Assembly (NCBI GenBank): GCA_020698575.1
Contig: CM036243.1
Span: forward strand, 11,833,903-11,897,902
Direction: 5' to 3'
From: Bostrychus sinensis
Taxonomy: Eukaryota > Chordata > Actinopteri > Gobiiformes > Eleotridae
DNA length: 64,000 nucleotides
Shown: positions 10,894 to 21,060 of the stretch, one piece after another
Numbering within the stretch: the first letter of the stretch is position 1
How the letters are laid out: each line of letters starts with the position of its first letter
Program-made: the position numbers and the translations under genes
Notes under the pieces: model-generated
Told to the model about the DNA's origin: nothing
Database searches by the model: none
Seen by the model: only the letters and a program-made list of their open reading frames with translations

Positions 10894-11627
10894 GGTATGT
10901 GTGTTGTAGTAATGAGTGTTTTATCCAAGCCTTATTCAAGAGCAAAAGATATTGGTGAATAGAGCTACGAATAAAATGTATAATGTCTCACCCATGCTGT
11001 GTAACATCGAGGAACACAACTTAAAGAACCACATGTACATTACCGCATGAAGCGAAAAGTAATTTGCTTTGGTACAGAGGTGATTCTTCAATTTTTCATA
11101 CAGAGAAGTAAAAAAAATATTGTTATGAGGAAAATAAGGATAAGTTCAAAGCTAGATTGAATGTACTCAGAAATGCCTTAGACTTTGATGGTGGAGGAGG
11201 GGTTTTCAGTCCCATTCTCACCAGGGGAATGTGCCAATTATGAGATAATGTTCAGAACAAGCTGTAATGGATTAAAGCTTTGCAAGAGTCAGGATGCTCT
11301 TCAAATAAATGGTCTGATTAGAACATCTCTCGATTGCATAAGCTTTGTGGTTGGAACAGAGGCCATTTGCGTCTGATCTTTAAGTTTTTATAGCAAATTA
11401 CATAAAATATTTAGTACAGTTTTAATCTCAGCTGTCATGTGAGAATCATATTTCAGAATCAGTTTTTTTTTTTTTTTTGGCCTGCTGACAGTTATACTGT
11501 TAGGAAACAATTTTTCATTATATGACTCATGACTGTAACGTCTTATTGCTTAAACAAAATGAGAAGGTCGAGATCAAGGCAGCTGAATATTATTTAGTTA
11601 TCTTTATTTTTAGTTCATTAGGACATT
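10894..11627. other. Intergenic DNA, nothing recognised
   Basis: AT-rich, with a T-run at about 11463-11478. No repeat ends or coding motifs seen. Confidence 0.45.
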
Positions 11628-11760
11628 ATTACCTCTGCCAAGGAGGTTATGTTGTTGCCAGTGCTTGTTGGTTTGTTTGTATGTTAGCAAGACAAGTAAG
11701 GGTTAAATTTTTATCAAATTAGATCTGGGAATTTAACGTGTTAATTATGATGAATTTATT
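11628..11760. repeat. Interspersed repeat fragment (CCTCTGCCAAGGAGGTTATG)
   Basis: Begins with a short palindromic motif, CCTCTGCCAAGGAGG, followed by TTGTTGGTTTGTTTGTATGT and TTAGCAAGA. The same arrangement recurs in diverged form near 8815, 20206 and 57830. The class is unknown to me. Confidence 0.5.
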
Positions 11761-12755
11761 ACAGAAAAAATAACTTGAAAAAAAAATAAAAATTCATTGC
11801 ACTTTTCTATTTCTCAGTTCCTAAATTTCAGGCACACATTGACCAGGACTGGACATAAGCACTGGCCCAAACGCTAAATGGATTTCAGCTTTGCCTGATT
11901 AAATATGTGTGTGCATACAAGTGCACTAAATGTTGGGTTTCATCTGAGGCAGCTCTGGAGTACTTTTCTTTCACTTGACAACAGTTAAACAGGCATCTTT
12001 AAGGTGCTGCTCATCATGTAGCTCGATTTGTTCTCACAGCTGACTCACTCACACACTCAAACAGAGAACACAAAAGAGACACAACCGCGCAGGGATCAGG
12101 TGCGCATGTGCTGCTGCGTTCACTCTGGTGTTAGTTTGAAAATCCCCTTGAGTCTGCCTGATGGAGCTGTGTTAAAAGACAAATTTCAGTTTTTACTTGA
12201 AACAGACAAATAAAGTTTCTATTTTTCCTGAACTTGGCGTCAAATTCGCGCCATTTTGAACAACATTTTGAATTCACCCACTTCATTTGTGTGAACAGTT
12301 CGCCCTATTTGCGTGTGAAATTCGAATTGTTTGCTTCATTTGTGTCAAATGAGGGACATGGCCGCTAGGGCTACTCCCACCTGAGTCTCAGTTTGCTCAC
12401 CTGTGTCCGGTGTGGCTGAACTTTTGAACTCCACTACTGTACAAGCAGCATTAACTCCAGTTACAGAGCTGAGACAACCTGGAGTTATTTCTTGTACATT
12501 AGCTCTCTCTAGTGGTTTTAGTTGGTATAGGTCTGTACACAGCTGCTGAATTTTCTGTTGTTTTGGAGTGCAATACCTGCTAAATTAACAAGCACATCTC
12601 AGTATTTGCTAAAGTTAAGTCCCTTTTTATAAATTTATAAAACCTATTGTGTTTGTTTTTGTTTTATTGTTTTCACGAAGTTCAGAGCGAGCCTCTAAAG
12701 GGAATCTGTCTCATGCTCATATCACCCCCATAACCCCTCATCTCATCATCTTCTG
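11761..12755. other. Intergenic DNA, nothing recognised
   Basis: No coding motif or paired repeat ends. Short AT runs only. Confidence 0.45.
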
Positions 12756-12760
12756 TCCTG

Positions 12761-12802
12761 CCTCTCTCTCTCTCTCTCTCTCTCTCGCTCTTTGTCTCTT
12801 TG

Positions 12803-12861
<59 letters not shown>

Positions 12862-12868
12862 TTCTCTC
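12761..12868. repeat. (TC)n microsatellite
   Basis: About 108 bases of nearly pure TC dinucleotides broken by a few TTTG and TCTG units. The Ser/Leu-rich and Arg/Glu-rich open frames across it come from the repeat and are not genes. Confidence 0.97.
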
Positions 12869-13814
12869 CTGACCATCAAAACTAAGTTTTGGCAACTAAA
12901 GTTCTCTTTTCTGGACGTTTTTTTCTTCTATTTTTCAATAAAACACCACAGACATGATCTGGAATGACCATGGGAACTTTCTGTGATAAAGCGTTAATTA
13001 GACAATGCGTGGAGTGTGTTTGGGGTTATGTCATTCAGCCACACGGAAATGATCACAGACTTCTAGGTGTTAAACTTGAAAAAAGCCAACCCGTCTGCAT
13101 GATCATTTTAGACCAGGAAACCTCTAACTATGTCTAACTGATATACTCAAACAAAACAACATGGTTACAGCAGTTGTTTAATGCGTGCATTTAGTTAATC
13201 ACACACAATAACGCATTTAAAATACAATGTGGGGGCTGGCCGCTGGGTCTGGACCAAAGTCCCTCGGGGTATGAATCCGGACCGGAGTCCAGAGTTTGCG
13301 AATCCCTGCTATCTGGTAAGACAAAGCAATGCTAAAGCTGAACAGCTAACAAATCAGTATTAATGTAGTGCTCATTCTTTTTATAATTTTGTCTTTACAT
13401 GGCTTTTGTTTGGTGGCGTTTCCATGGTAATGCAATGTCCAGTCACTATTTCCCTCTTCAGCTTGAGGTTTATGCGACAGACAACATTCTGCCCTCAGCA
13501 CACAGCTATCACTTCCTCACCAGTGCACATGCCAATGGACTTTTACCTTGCTTTTCAACTCACTAGGTGGCCTGCAGCACTGACGCGTCTAACTCAGTGG
13601 AAATGACTCTTCAAGGGCTTGGGAAACCCTTAGAGATAATGCAGTTTTCTTTCATGAGAAATCCTCCTGACAGTGTCGCAGACAGTCAAAGAGCAAAAGG
13701 AAAGTTAGGTTCAAATCACAGAGCTGTCACCTTCAAAGAAGAGGTCTGAAGTGTTGAGCATTTAGATAAAGCTCTACGGACCACACAGGAATATGAAGAT
13801 TAATCTGAAATGTA
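12869..13814. other. Intergenic DNA with a possible hAT end at about 13225-13312
   Basis: The stretch 13225-13312 is more GC-rich and ends GCAAATCCCTG-like (GCGAATCCCTG), reminiscent of a hAT right end with CAGGGATTCGC. No left partner or TSD was found. The rest shows nothing recognisable. Confidence 0.3.
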
Positions 13815-13841
13815 CACTTAGTCAACATTGTTGACTAAGTG
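13815..13841. repeat. Perfect 12-bp inverted repeat
   Basis: Arms CACTTAGTCAAC and GTTGACTAAGTG flank a 3-base ATT loop. It is isolated from any recognised element. It could be a chance cruciform or the scar of a foldback sequence. Confidence 0.85.
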
Positions 13842-14680
13842 GTATTTTATCCTTACCATTGCAAGTCTGCACTATCCTAGTGGTTCCCGTCTTTCCATGT
13901 TGTTAATGTGGGAGCTCTACTGCAGTGTTATGCATCTTATTTCCCAATAATGTTCCATGAAATCCCATTGCATTTTGCTTTCTACATTTAAGTGAAGCAC
14001 AAAAAACAAATAAAAGATGTCATCTACAAAGCGCCATGAGCATGTACCTATCTGCATTGTGGAGAGAAAAGCAGTAAACCTGTAAACTAAATCACCCTCT
14101 GTGTGAAAACCCCATTATTCTTATAGCCCACACTCAGACAATTCCTTCTTGCAAAGCAGAATTCATATCTTTCTCAAGGGCTCTCACAATAATAGTTCTG
14201 CAGTTGTTGTCAATATTGTTTTCCACCTGCAACCATTACAAGTGTAATTTGAGCCGATAGAACAGATCATTATTTTCCAATATGCATAAATATCAGTAAA
14301 GTATTTAGCATGCTGTGCACAATTCAGGCGCTGCAGATAGAATGTGTGGGCTGATTCCTTACCAAGTCTGCTCTCTTTGTAATTATCAATTAGACTTTAT
14401 TTCCCAATGGAGCCATAAGTCACTCCTACAGTGTTGTGATGGAAGCCCTTGATCCTCAATACTGCACCGGGATCTGGTACAAGTAAGAGTGCCATGCATT
14501 GTAGGGTTCTTTCATTATGAAAAAAAAACAAACAAAACAATAGAAATGCTAAAGCTACCGATTTTTTATTACTATTTATTATCGTGTGGCCAAGTCATAT
14601 TAGAATCCTTAAAAAATCATATAGTCATTATTTCATAACTGCATTTCATAGCCTATATTGTGGATAGAATAGCATTCGTA
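13842..14680. other. Repeat-poor DNA, possible conserved non-coding block at 14120-14480
   Basis: No repeat ends or coding motifs. The middle has balanced composition with several homeodomain-like TAATT/ATTA cores and octamer-like ATGCATAAAT (about 14281-14290). That texture is compatible with regulatory DNA, but nothing in a single sequence can show conservation. Confidence 0.3.
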
Positions 14681-14682
14681 GA

Positions 14683-14990
14683 ACATTTTGCAGATGGCAC
14701 AGCAAGATCCATCCTTGGGCCAATCGTGATGCCACCTCTATGGGTGGAGTCTGTAGGTCTTTCCTGTATGGGTCCTCTCCGGGTACCCCAGCTTTCTCCC
14801 TCTGCCCAAAGACATGCATGTGTTAGGTGAATTGGTGAGTCTGAATTGACCCTAATGAAGGAATGTGACAGTAAATGGTTGCCTGTGTATGTCTCTGTGT
14901 CAGCCCTGTGACTAACTGGCCACTGTCCAGGGTGTACCCATAAGCTTCATAACAGCTGGGATAGGCTCCAGTCACCACCAACCCTAATGG
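14683..14990 (+). repeat. Fish interspersed repeat (CCAAAGACATGCATG ... CTGTCCAGGGTGTACCC)
   Basis: The block contains GGAGTCTGTAGGTCTTTCC, TCCTCTCCGGGTACCCCAGC, CCAAAGACATGCATG, GTGAATTGGTGAGTCTGAATT and GGCCACTGTCCAGGGTGTAC with GCTGGGATAGGCTCCAG. This is a very common fish SINE/LINE-tail-like repeat. Diverged pieces occur at 22918-23015, 24979-25060 and, in the opposite orientation, 51256-51450. Confidence 0.75.
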
Positions 14991-14999
14991 GAATAATGG

Positions 15000-15505
15000 C
15001 AATTTTCCACTGAATATGATGTGTGTGCGGTACGTGTCCTGTATGAACTGCATAACAAATAGACGGCATTCAAGTCAGAGGGTGAATTAACACCAGCTGC
15101 ATTTCAGTTTTATATTATAAATAAAAAGGCATGTGTGGACTCTCAACCACATTGCTATGGTAACATTACATTTGGGTCACAAATGAGATGGGACACTAGT
15201 AAAAAGAGAGTATTTATTTAGGTAGCATACTTACCCATGGTAAAAGCCCAAACATCACAAAAAAAATATCCAAATTAATGTGAGATTGTGAAATGTAGCA
15301 GAAGTAAAATCCAAATTAACAGGAGATGGTGATCAGATAGGCAAACATGGCTTTTGTTTACAACTGTGTTGTTTACATAAAGCTCTCTGTATACATTGTT
15401 ATCACGTTACAATGATAAATCTACTCTACCCTCTCGTGAACTTGTGGTCTCCCCAGATGGCCATGGTCAGATATGTGTTGCACTTTTTTTTTTTCTTTCC
15501 TTTTT
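15000..15505. other. Intergenic DNA, nothing recognised
   Basis: No paired repeat ends or coding motifs. A T-rich run at 15484-15508 abuts the SINE and may be its reverse A-rich tail. Confidence 0.45.
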
Positions 15506-15511
15506 TTCATT

Positions 15512-15750
15512 AGTCTTATATAGCGCTTTTCTAGACACTCAAAGTCGCTTTGCAATTTGGTGCATTATTCATTCACTCCTCAGTCATACTCGGTGGTGGA
15601 AGTGTGGCTGCCATTGTGCGCTCACGGCACCTCCGACCCCCACAAACACACAAGCACACTGACACATTCATACAGGCAAGGTGGGTGAAGTGTCTTGCCC
15701 AAGGACACAACGACAAGCATCTACCAACTGAGATACTGCCGCCCCATGTC
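15512..15750 (-). repeat. tRNA-derived SINE
   Basis: Minus-strand order: head GGGCGGCAGTATCTCAGTTG with GGTAGA (A-box-like), the core GTCCTTGGGCAAGACACTTC with ACCCACC, the central CACTGA/TGTGTTTGTG region, and the tail ACTGAGGAGTGAATGAATAA followed by AAAGCGCTATATAAGAC. The same core and tail recur on the plus strand at 33743-34066, so they are one SINE family. Pol III transcription from the A and B boxes is the family rule; no intact B box is clear here. Confidence 0.8.
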
Positions 15751-16392
15751 CCGCCCCACATGCACCACACTTGTGCCCTTTACAAACACACGCCATCACC
15801 CGGACCCTCTCCTGAAATTTTCTGGTGGGGTTTTTTGTTTGTATGCCTTCCAACATTGTCCAGAGGCGCTGTTTGTAAAGGGCATCAGTGTAAGTTGAAG
15901 TTCACAAGAATATTGTGTGGGAGATGTACTGCACATGCAACGCAGCTAGTGTAAATTAGTTGTAAACGAAAGTGGATGAGTCATGAACCAATTCGAGAGA
16001 CTACATTTAGCATACTCTTGTTCTAGTGTGGCTAAATGTATTTGTTTAAGGGCTAGCTGTAGTACTAGCAGCAGTGTTAATGATGTTAGTTATGCCAACG
16101 TCAATATGTGCTTTGATTTCTGATTAACAGCGCAGGTGGATGCCCTGGTGGCCGAAAACTTAGCACATACGCTTCATTACTGTCTTGTTGCCTGGGACCT
16201 CTACTCACGTCATTCCCCTGACTCCTTCTTTTCCTATATTTTCTGACCAGCCAACAGTGGGCTTAAACTGACAAACTTCAAATAAACAGTGGAGATAACA
16301 GAAGTAGTTTTACATTATAGTAGTTAGTGGTTTCTGTATGTACTTGTAAGATATGTATAGCTGATTTAGGCCTTAATCACATTACCTGTTGT
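15751..16392. other. Intergenic DNA, nothing recognised
   Basis: No repeat ends or protein motifs visible. Confidence 0.45.
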
Positions 16393-16460
16393 CAGGGGTG
16401 CCACCAGGTATTCTGGGTCCCCTGAAAAGATTTTACATTGGGCCCCCACCAACATTTTTT
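16393..16460. mobile_element. Possible hAT left terminus (CAGGGGTGCC)
   Basis: CAGGGGTGCCACCAGGTATT and the following TCTGGGTCCCC/TTGGGCCCCC blocks resemble the end of a Charlie-like hAT. The opposite end was not found before the complete hAT at 16750. From 16461 to 16741 I see nothing else. Confidence 0.35.
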
Positions 16461-16749
16461 CAGGACCAGGTTTAACATGGCCTAACTCATTTACCTTTAA
16501 AAACGTCTTAGATGGACATTTTACAGCAGTGCAACATTAAATAACATTCATCCTTTGCTATAAGACCAAATAGGCTAACTAAAAAACTAACTTATTCTGC
16601 TAGTCTGTTTAAGCTACCTACTGGCACAGTGTTAATACTTTCATTGTTTCATATATTTTTAAAGGCAAACAGCGAAACAAAGTCGGCTAGCCTATAATTA
16701 GCCCAGAAATTCCACCCCTTTCACCGTTATTTCAAACAACTCTTAATAC

Positions 16750-17604
16750 TAGGGATGGGAATTGATAAGATTTTATCAATGTCGATGCCATTGTCAATTC
16801 TGCTTATCGATCCAACTCTTTATCAACTCACTTATGGATTCCTGATATATCTATGAATAAAAATTAACTAGATTTGTGTCCATACAGTTTATTATGAAGC
16901 AGAAATAGGAGCTTATTTTTATTTTTATGTATGTGGGCCTATTTTAAACTGGACTCACTAAACAGAAGTCACATGTATTGAATGTACAGCAGTAAATTAC
17001 TGGAAATGTATGCTTTTTAAATAAAAAGGATTGTGGCTTTAATGTTGATTTAGGGGCAGCAGAAGCAGCTTTGCACCTGTCTAAATAAACTACTCATTAA
17101 ACTAAACAGTAGTCTGTGTTACTGTGACAGTGCAAAGCAGGGAGGGGCCACATCAGCGTCAGACAGGTGAGGGTCAGACAGGTGAGGGTCAGACAGGTGA
17201 GAGTCAGACAGGTGAGCGTCAGACAGGTGGGACAGGATTCAGCGTTTTCTATGGAGATTTCTCTCTTTCTATTGCTCACTCCCTTCCATACTGTATTTCT
17301 TATTAGTTCTGGTGTGTCCACGCAGTGGGACGTGCCGTGTCCCATGAGCGCGTATACATTAATTAGAGAGAGGAGAACGACATGCACTGCACGATGAGCA
17401 CCGTGCTTTTTGCAGCGAAGTGAAAGTAAAAAGGTTAGAGGCGCTGCTCGGGAGCGGGGCGGGTCTCGGAGCAAAACCTGCTCACACAAACACAGCTGCC
17501 CAAAGCAGCATCGTTAAGAGGGATCGTTAAAGGCGTAGGCAGACAATTCCGATGGATTGGAAAAATTAGAACCGGGTAGAACCGGTTTTCCATGCCCATC
17601 CCTA
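16750..17604. mobile_element. hAT non-autonomous element (TAGGGATGGG family)
   Basis: Left end TAGGGATGGGAATTGATAAG; right end, reversed, TAGGGATGGGCATGG. Flanks CTTAATAC (16742-16749) and GTTAATAC (17605-17612) are an 8-bp TSD with one mismatch. Near each end are repeated TTATC/GATAA and GAACCGG motifs. The interior holds a 15-bp minisatellite (17155-17230). No transposase. The related outer element at 53122-54281 has the same TIR family. Confidence 0.88.
17155..17230. repeat. 15-bp minisatellite, five units
   Basis: Five tandem copies of a unit close to AGGGTCAGACAGGTG, differing at one or two positions (AGCGTC, AGGGTC, AGAGTC). It lies inside the hAT at 16750-17604. The unit is 15 bp, so open frames pass through it and give a repeated pentapeptide, which is not evidence of a gene. 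Confidence 0.92.
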
Positions 17605-17835
17605 GTTAATACAGACCTTTCTTTTGGAAAAACTGGGTGACATACTGCTGCCCTTGCCTTTCCCTTTTCTTCTCTTTCCCTCTTTCAAACAGAAGCAGTA
17701 ACTACTCTTGTCGTTACTGGCCTGGTTAGGAAGCGGACTAAACCATTTGCGGAGGGGGCTCTTAGAAAATTGAAGGACTTTGTTGGTATATTTTTGGTTA
17801 ATTGTTTACTTTGTTATCAAACTCCATTAGTCTTA

Positions 17836-19437
17836 AGCTGGGGACACACTAGAGGATTATTAGCTCGATTTAGGACCCGATTTGCCTCTCCCCGAGTTTG
17901 GGGAGCAGTGGCCCAAATATAGGCTTCTTGCAAATGATTATTCATCGTGACACTGCTCGTGTGTGTGGTGTCAGTGTGATTATCTTATGACTCTTTGTCG
18001 GGTTGGAGCCTCACCACCGACTGTACTGATGGGAAAACAGCAATAGCCAATCTGAGCGAGGCGTCAGGACGCAGGTATCTGAACCACTGACGGAAACTTG
18101 AAACACAGAAGTGCCCAATACAAATACTGGAAATGGCAACCTTTGACATATTTTCCTTATATACAGTCATTGATATCAACACAATGAGAAATAAAGGAAT
18201 GACTTTCCTACTCACCTCCAGCTCTGACTGAAATAGTATAAACTGCTTCTGAAGCTTCTTCTCTTTGTATCCACATTCTCGTTATTCTTTCTTTGTTTTT
18301 CACTGGAAATTACAGCGCATGGACTGACAGCCATCTGACGGGATGATAGTACTGCTTCATGTTTAAAGCGGACTTTTTAAGCACAAAAGTCTTGGTGCCA
18401 ATATTTAGTATAAAGAGTACCGTAAACTAGGGCTGTGCTTAAAAAATCGATATGGGGATATATCGTGAAGTACTTCTAGACGATACACGTATGGATATGC
18501 ATGCCACTGTATTGATACAGCTGTTTAAATGACATGAATATGTTATAAACAGCTGGAAGCTGTTACCTAAGGTGCCATACACATTTCTGCCATAGGTGGC
18601 AGCACCGCAGCACACAGCAGCAGCATGCATCTAGTAAACAAACATGGAGGGGCACGGTGTTTTTTTCAGTCAGCAAAACTTGATGGGAATTGTTAACTCT
18701 GGACTTTAAAACACCAAGGAATCAGGAGTTAGACACGGCTCGTGCAGTTTGTAGGTTCTGCAGTGAAGTAACATTACTGCAGCAACTCTACAGATCTCTG
18801 TCTTCACACAAGACACTACGCTGATCTGCCGCTAGCAAATATCGTGAGGTTGTTGGAAATACCCATTCCTACCGTAAACATGAGACTACTTCCGGTGTGC
18901 CGCCAGCTTTCTGTACATTAAAGTCACTTATCTCAAGTCTCTGCGCCATTTTACCACATTTTAACAACTCATCGTATAATGACAGAAATTTTACTTTGTT
19001 TAATCCTCTCTAAACTGCAAATGCAATGTTTTGTTTGTCAAAGCGGGAGCTGTACCACGCTAGACGAGAAACAGCTGTTGCTAATATATACCAGCTTTGT
19101 TTATCAAAAAAGTTTGACAACTTGGCTTGTCCTCTTTCTGAATAAGGCTGTTCATAAGGCTGTTTACCTTGTTTCACAAGGACAAGTGCGTGTTGGATTA
19201 AAAATAACATTTTCCTTTTTATTTCAGCCCTTTTGTATCAACTTTTTTGATACAAATAATATAGCTCCTACAAACTGCAAGTGTGTAGTATGGCGATCTG
19301 CAGAATCCTGTTGTCTTGCGGTCATAGGATTTTAAGATTAAAAATCATTTAAAATTCTCATTATGTCTGTGGTCTACACTCTGTGTTCCACAGTTTTGAA
19401 ATCTGTTAAGATCTAAAATCTTCTAGTGTCCCCAGCT
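17836..19437. mobile_element. PIF/Harbinger-like non-autonomous element, TTA target duplication
   Basis: Left end AGCTGGGGACACACTAGAGG; right end reversed AGCTGGGGACACTAGAAGAT. Both sides carry TTA (17833-17835 and 19438-19440), the 3-bp TSD typical of PIF/Harbinger. A hAT (18428-18871) sits inside, so the original element was about 1.15 kb. The frame at 18979-19335 has no DDE or Myb-like motif. Other 3-bp-TSD superfamilies are possible, so the class is inferred. Confidence 0.75.
18428..18871. mobile_element. hAT non-autonomous element nested in the Harbinger-like element
   Basis: Begins TAGGGCTGTGCTTAAAAAAT and ends AAATACCCATTCCTA; flanked by a perfect 8-bp TSD CCGTAAAC at 18420-18427 and 18872-18879. 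The TIRs themselves are short and diverged. The ATCGATATGGGGATATATCG subterminal region is typical of fish hAT MITEs. 444 bp, non-coding. Confidence 0.85.
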
Positions 19438-19440
19438 TTA

Positions 19441-20205
19441 TTGGTCACAGATTTCTAGCGTTCACAAGAAAGTGTTAGCAGAAAAGCTACAGTATGTTGC
19501 TATTTATTCTACATTATGCACAGCTTAATGTTCTGTAATAGATTTTAACATTTGTTCGCCCAGTGAGCTTTATGGCAGCTGGAACAATCAGATTTTGATA
19601 TTTAGGATTATTTCAGATAATGCGCGTTGTTGGTGAATTTAAGATTGGTAGCCAGTTTATATATCAAACAGTGGTGAGGACTCTGGCACACTGGGATATG
19701 TTTACTCAGCAAACAAGACTTTAATTGGGAAAATAATTTTCCAGCTGCTGTGGATTTAAGGCAGTGTGGCTGTGTGCTTGTGTGAGTGAATTTACAGTAT
19801 TCAGCGTGCATCTCCTAAATAATTAAAACCAGCCAAGAGGAAATGACTGGGCTGGGCTTGTTAGTATGAGCTCCACCGTGATAAGAGCAGAAATCACTTC
19901 TTTAGCCGATCTGTTGGGATTCACTGTGTGTGGAAGTCGCTATTAGGCCTTCTGACGTCTAATTGAAGCTTATGGAGATTGCCTGCACCAAGAGCCTTCA
20001 AGTGCAGGAACTAGAGAGGTATTGACAAGATGTTGGGGATTCAAATGGGGAGCACACACGTTTGTGTGCACATAGACTTTCCTATGGGAAATCTTCTGGA
20101 TCAATGTTATGGGTTGGGCTGAACAGCTATTCAGGAGAACAAGTTACAAAGCGAAGGTATTATGTGCCAGTCTGAAGTCTATAATAACAATATAATATAA
20201 TTTAC
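19441..20205. other. Repeat-poor DNA, possible conserved non-coding block at 19830-20035
   Basis: Nothing coding. The later part has balanced composition and no repeat hallmarks, which makes it a candidate for alignment with other fish. This is inference from texture only. Confidence 0.3.
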
Positions 20206-21060
20206 TACCTCTAGGAGGTTATTTTCACCAATGTTGGTTTGTCAGTTAACAATAGGGGTGTAACAGTTCATCGATTTGAATCAATGCATCGATATAATTA
20301 CCCACGATCATGTTGTATTGATGCAAAATGTGGACATCAATCAATATCGTGCATTCTTACTGTAATATACAAGGTGCACTTTATTCTGAAACCGGCGCAC
20401 TGCATCTCTCTGCTTCTGTTGCCTAATTTTACAGAGAGTAAACAAACAGAACAGTAAAGTAATTAGTGAGGAAATGTGCTAAAACTCTTTGCTCTTGTGT
20501 TTTTTTTTTTAATTTAGAGCAACATGGTTCAGAGTTAATTCATCTGCTATGATGGAGACTGTTTCAAGATAAAATACTCACAAACTCACAAACCTGTCAC
20601 AGCACAGGGATACACCGGCAAGTCTAAGCATGTGCTTCTGTTGACATTAGCTACCGCATTAAAGCGAGGACTGTAACATGAATATACTTCCCATCAATTT
20701 CTTTATATGTTCACTTTATTCTAATTAAATTTGAACCATTTAAATTGAATTTGAATGTTCAGTTTTATTGTAATTAAATAAATATAGTATATACACAATA
20801 GCTTTTTATCTAGACTAAATATTTGGTTAAATAAGCAGATAACGTTGCTATATTGATCGTGGGCCCTTATATCGCATCATATCTGGGTCATATCGTGGCA
20901 GTCTCTGAGGTATCGCCAGATATATCGCCAATCCACGATATAATATTGTTTTGTGATAAAAGTCCCGTTTTACATCCCTAGTTGACAACATAACATAAAA
21001 AGTAATGGTTGGATTTTGATAATTTTTTTTAGCAAAAGTCAGTAATGGGGCTTGGTAGAA
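20206..21060. repeat. CCTCTAGGAGGTT-type interspersed repeat, split by a hAT
   Basis: The left half (20206-20244: CTACCTCTAGGAGGTTATTT, GTTGGTTTGTCAG) and right half (20989-21060: AAAAAGTAATGGTTGGATTT) join into one repeat copy when the hAT at 20253-20980 is removed together with one copy of its TSD. The family is the same as at 8815, 11628 and 57830. Confidence 0.6.
20253..20980. mobile_element. hAT non-autonomous element (TAGGGGTGTAAC family)
   Basis: Left end TAGGGGTGTAACAGTTCATC, right end reversed TAGGGATGTAAAACGGGAC. Flanks GTTAACAA (20245-20252) and GTTGACAA (20981-20988) are an 8-bp TSD with one change. Subterminal ATCGAT/CGATAT and TATATCGC repeats are dense. The 728-bp interior has no transposase. 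Confidence 0.88.

Noticed and set aside
12649..12885. Ser/Leu-rich and Arg/Glu-rich frames
   Set aside because: They are translations of the (TC)n microsatellite.
17155..17230. Short regularly repeated units that might suggest a CRISPR array
   Set aside because: Units are contiguous 15-mers without unique spacers, and the host is a vertebrate.
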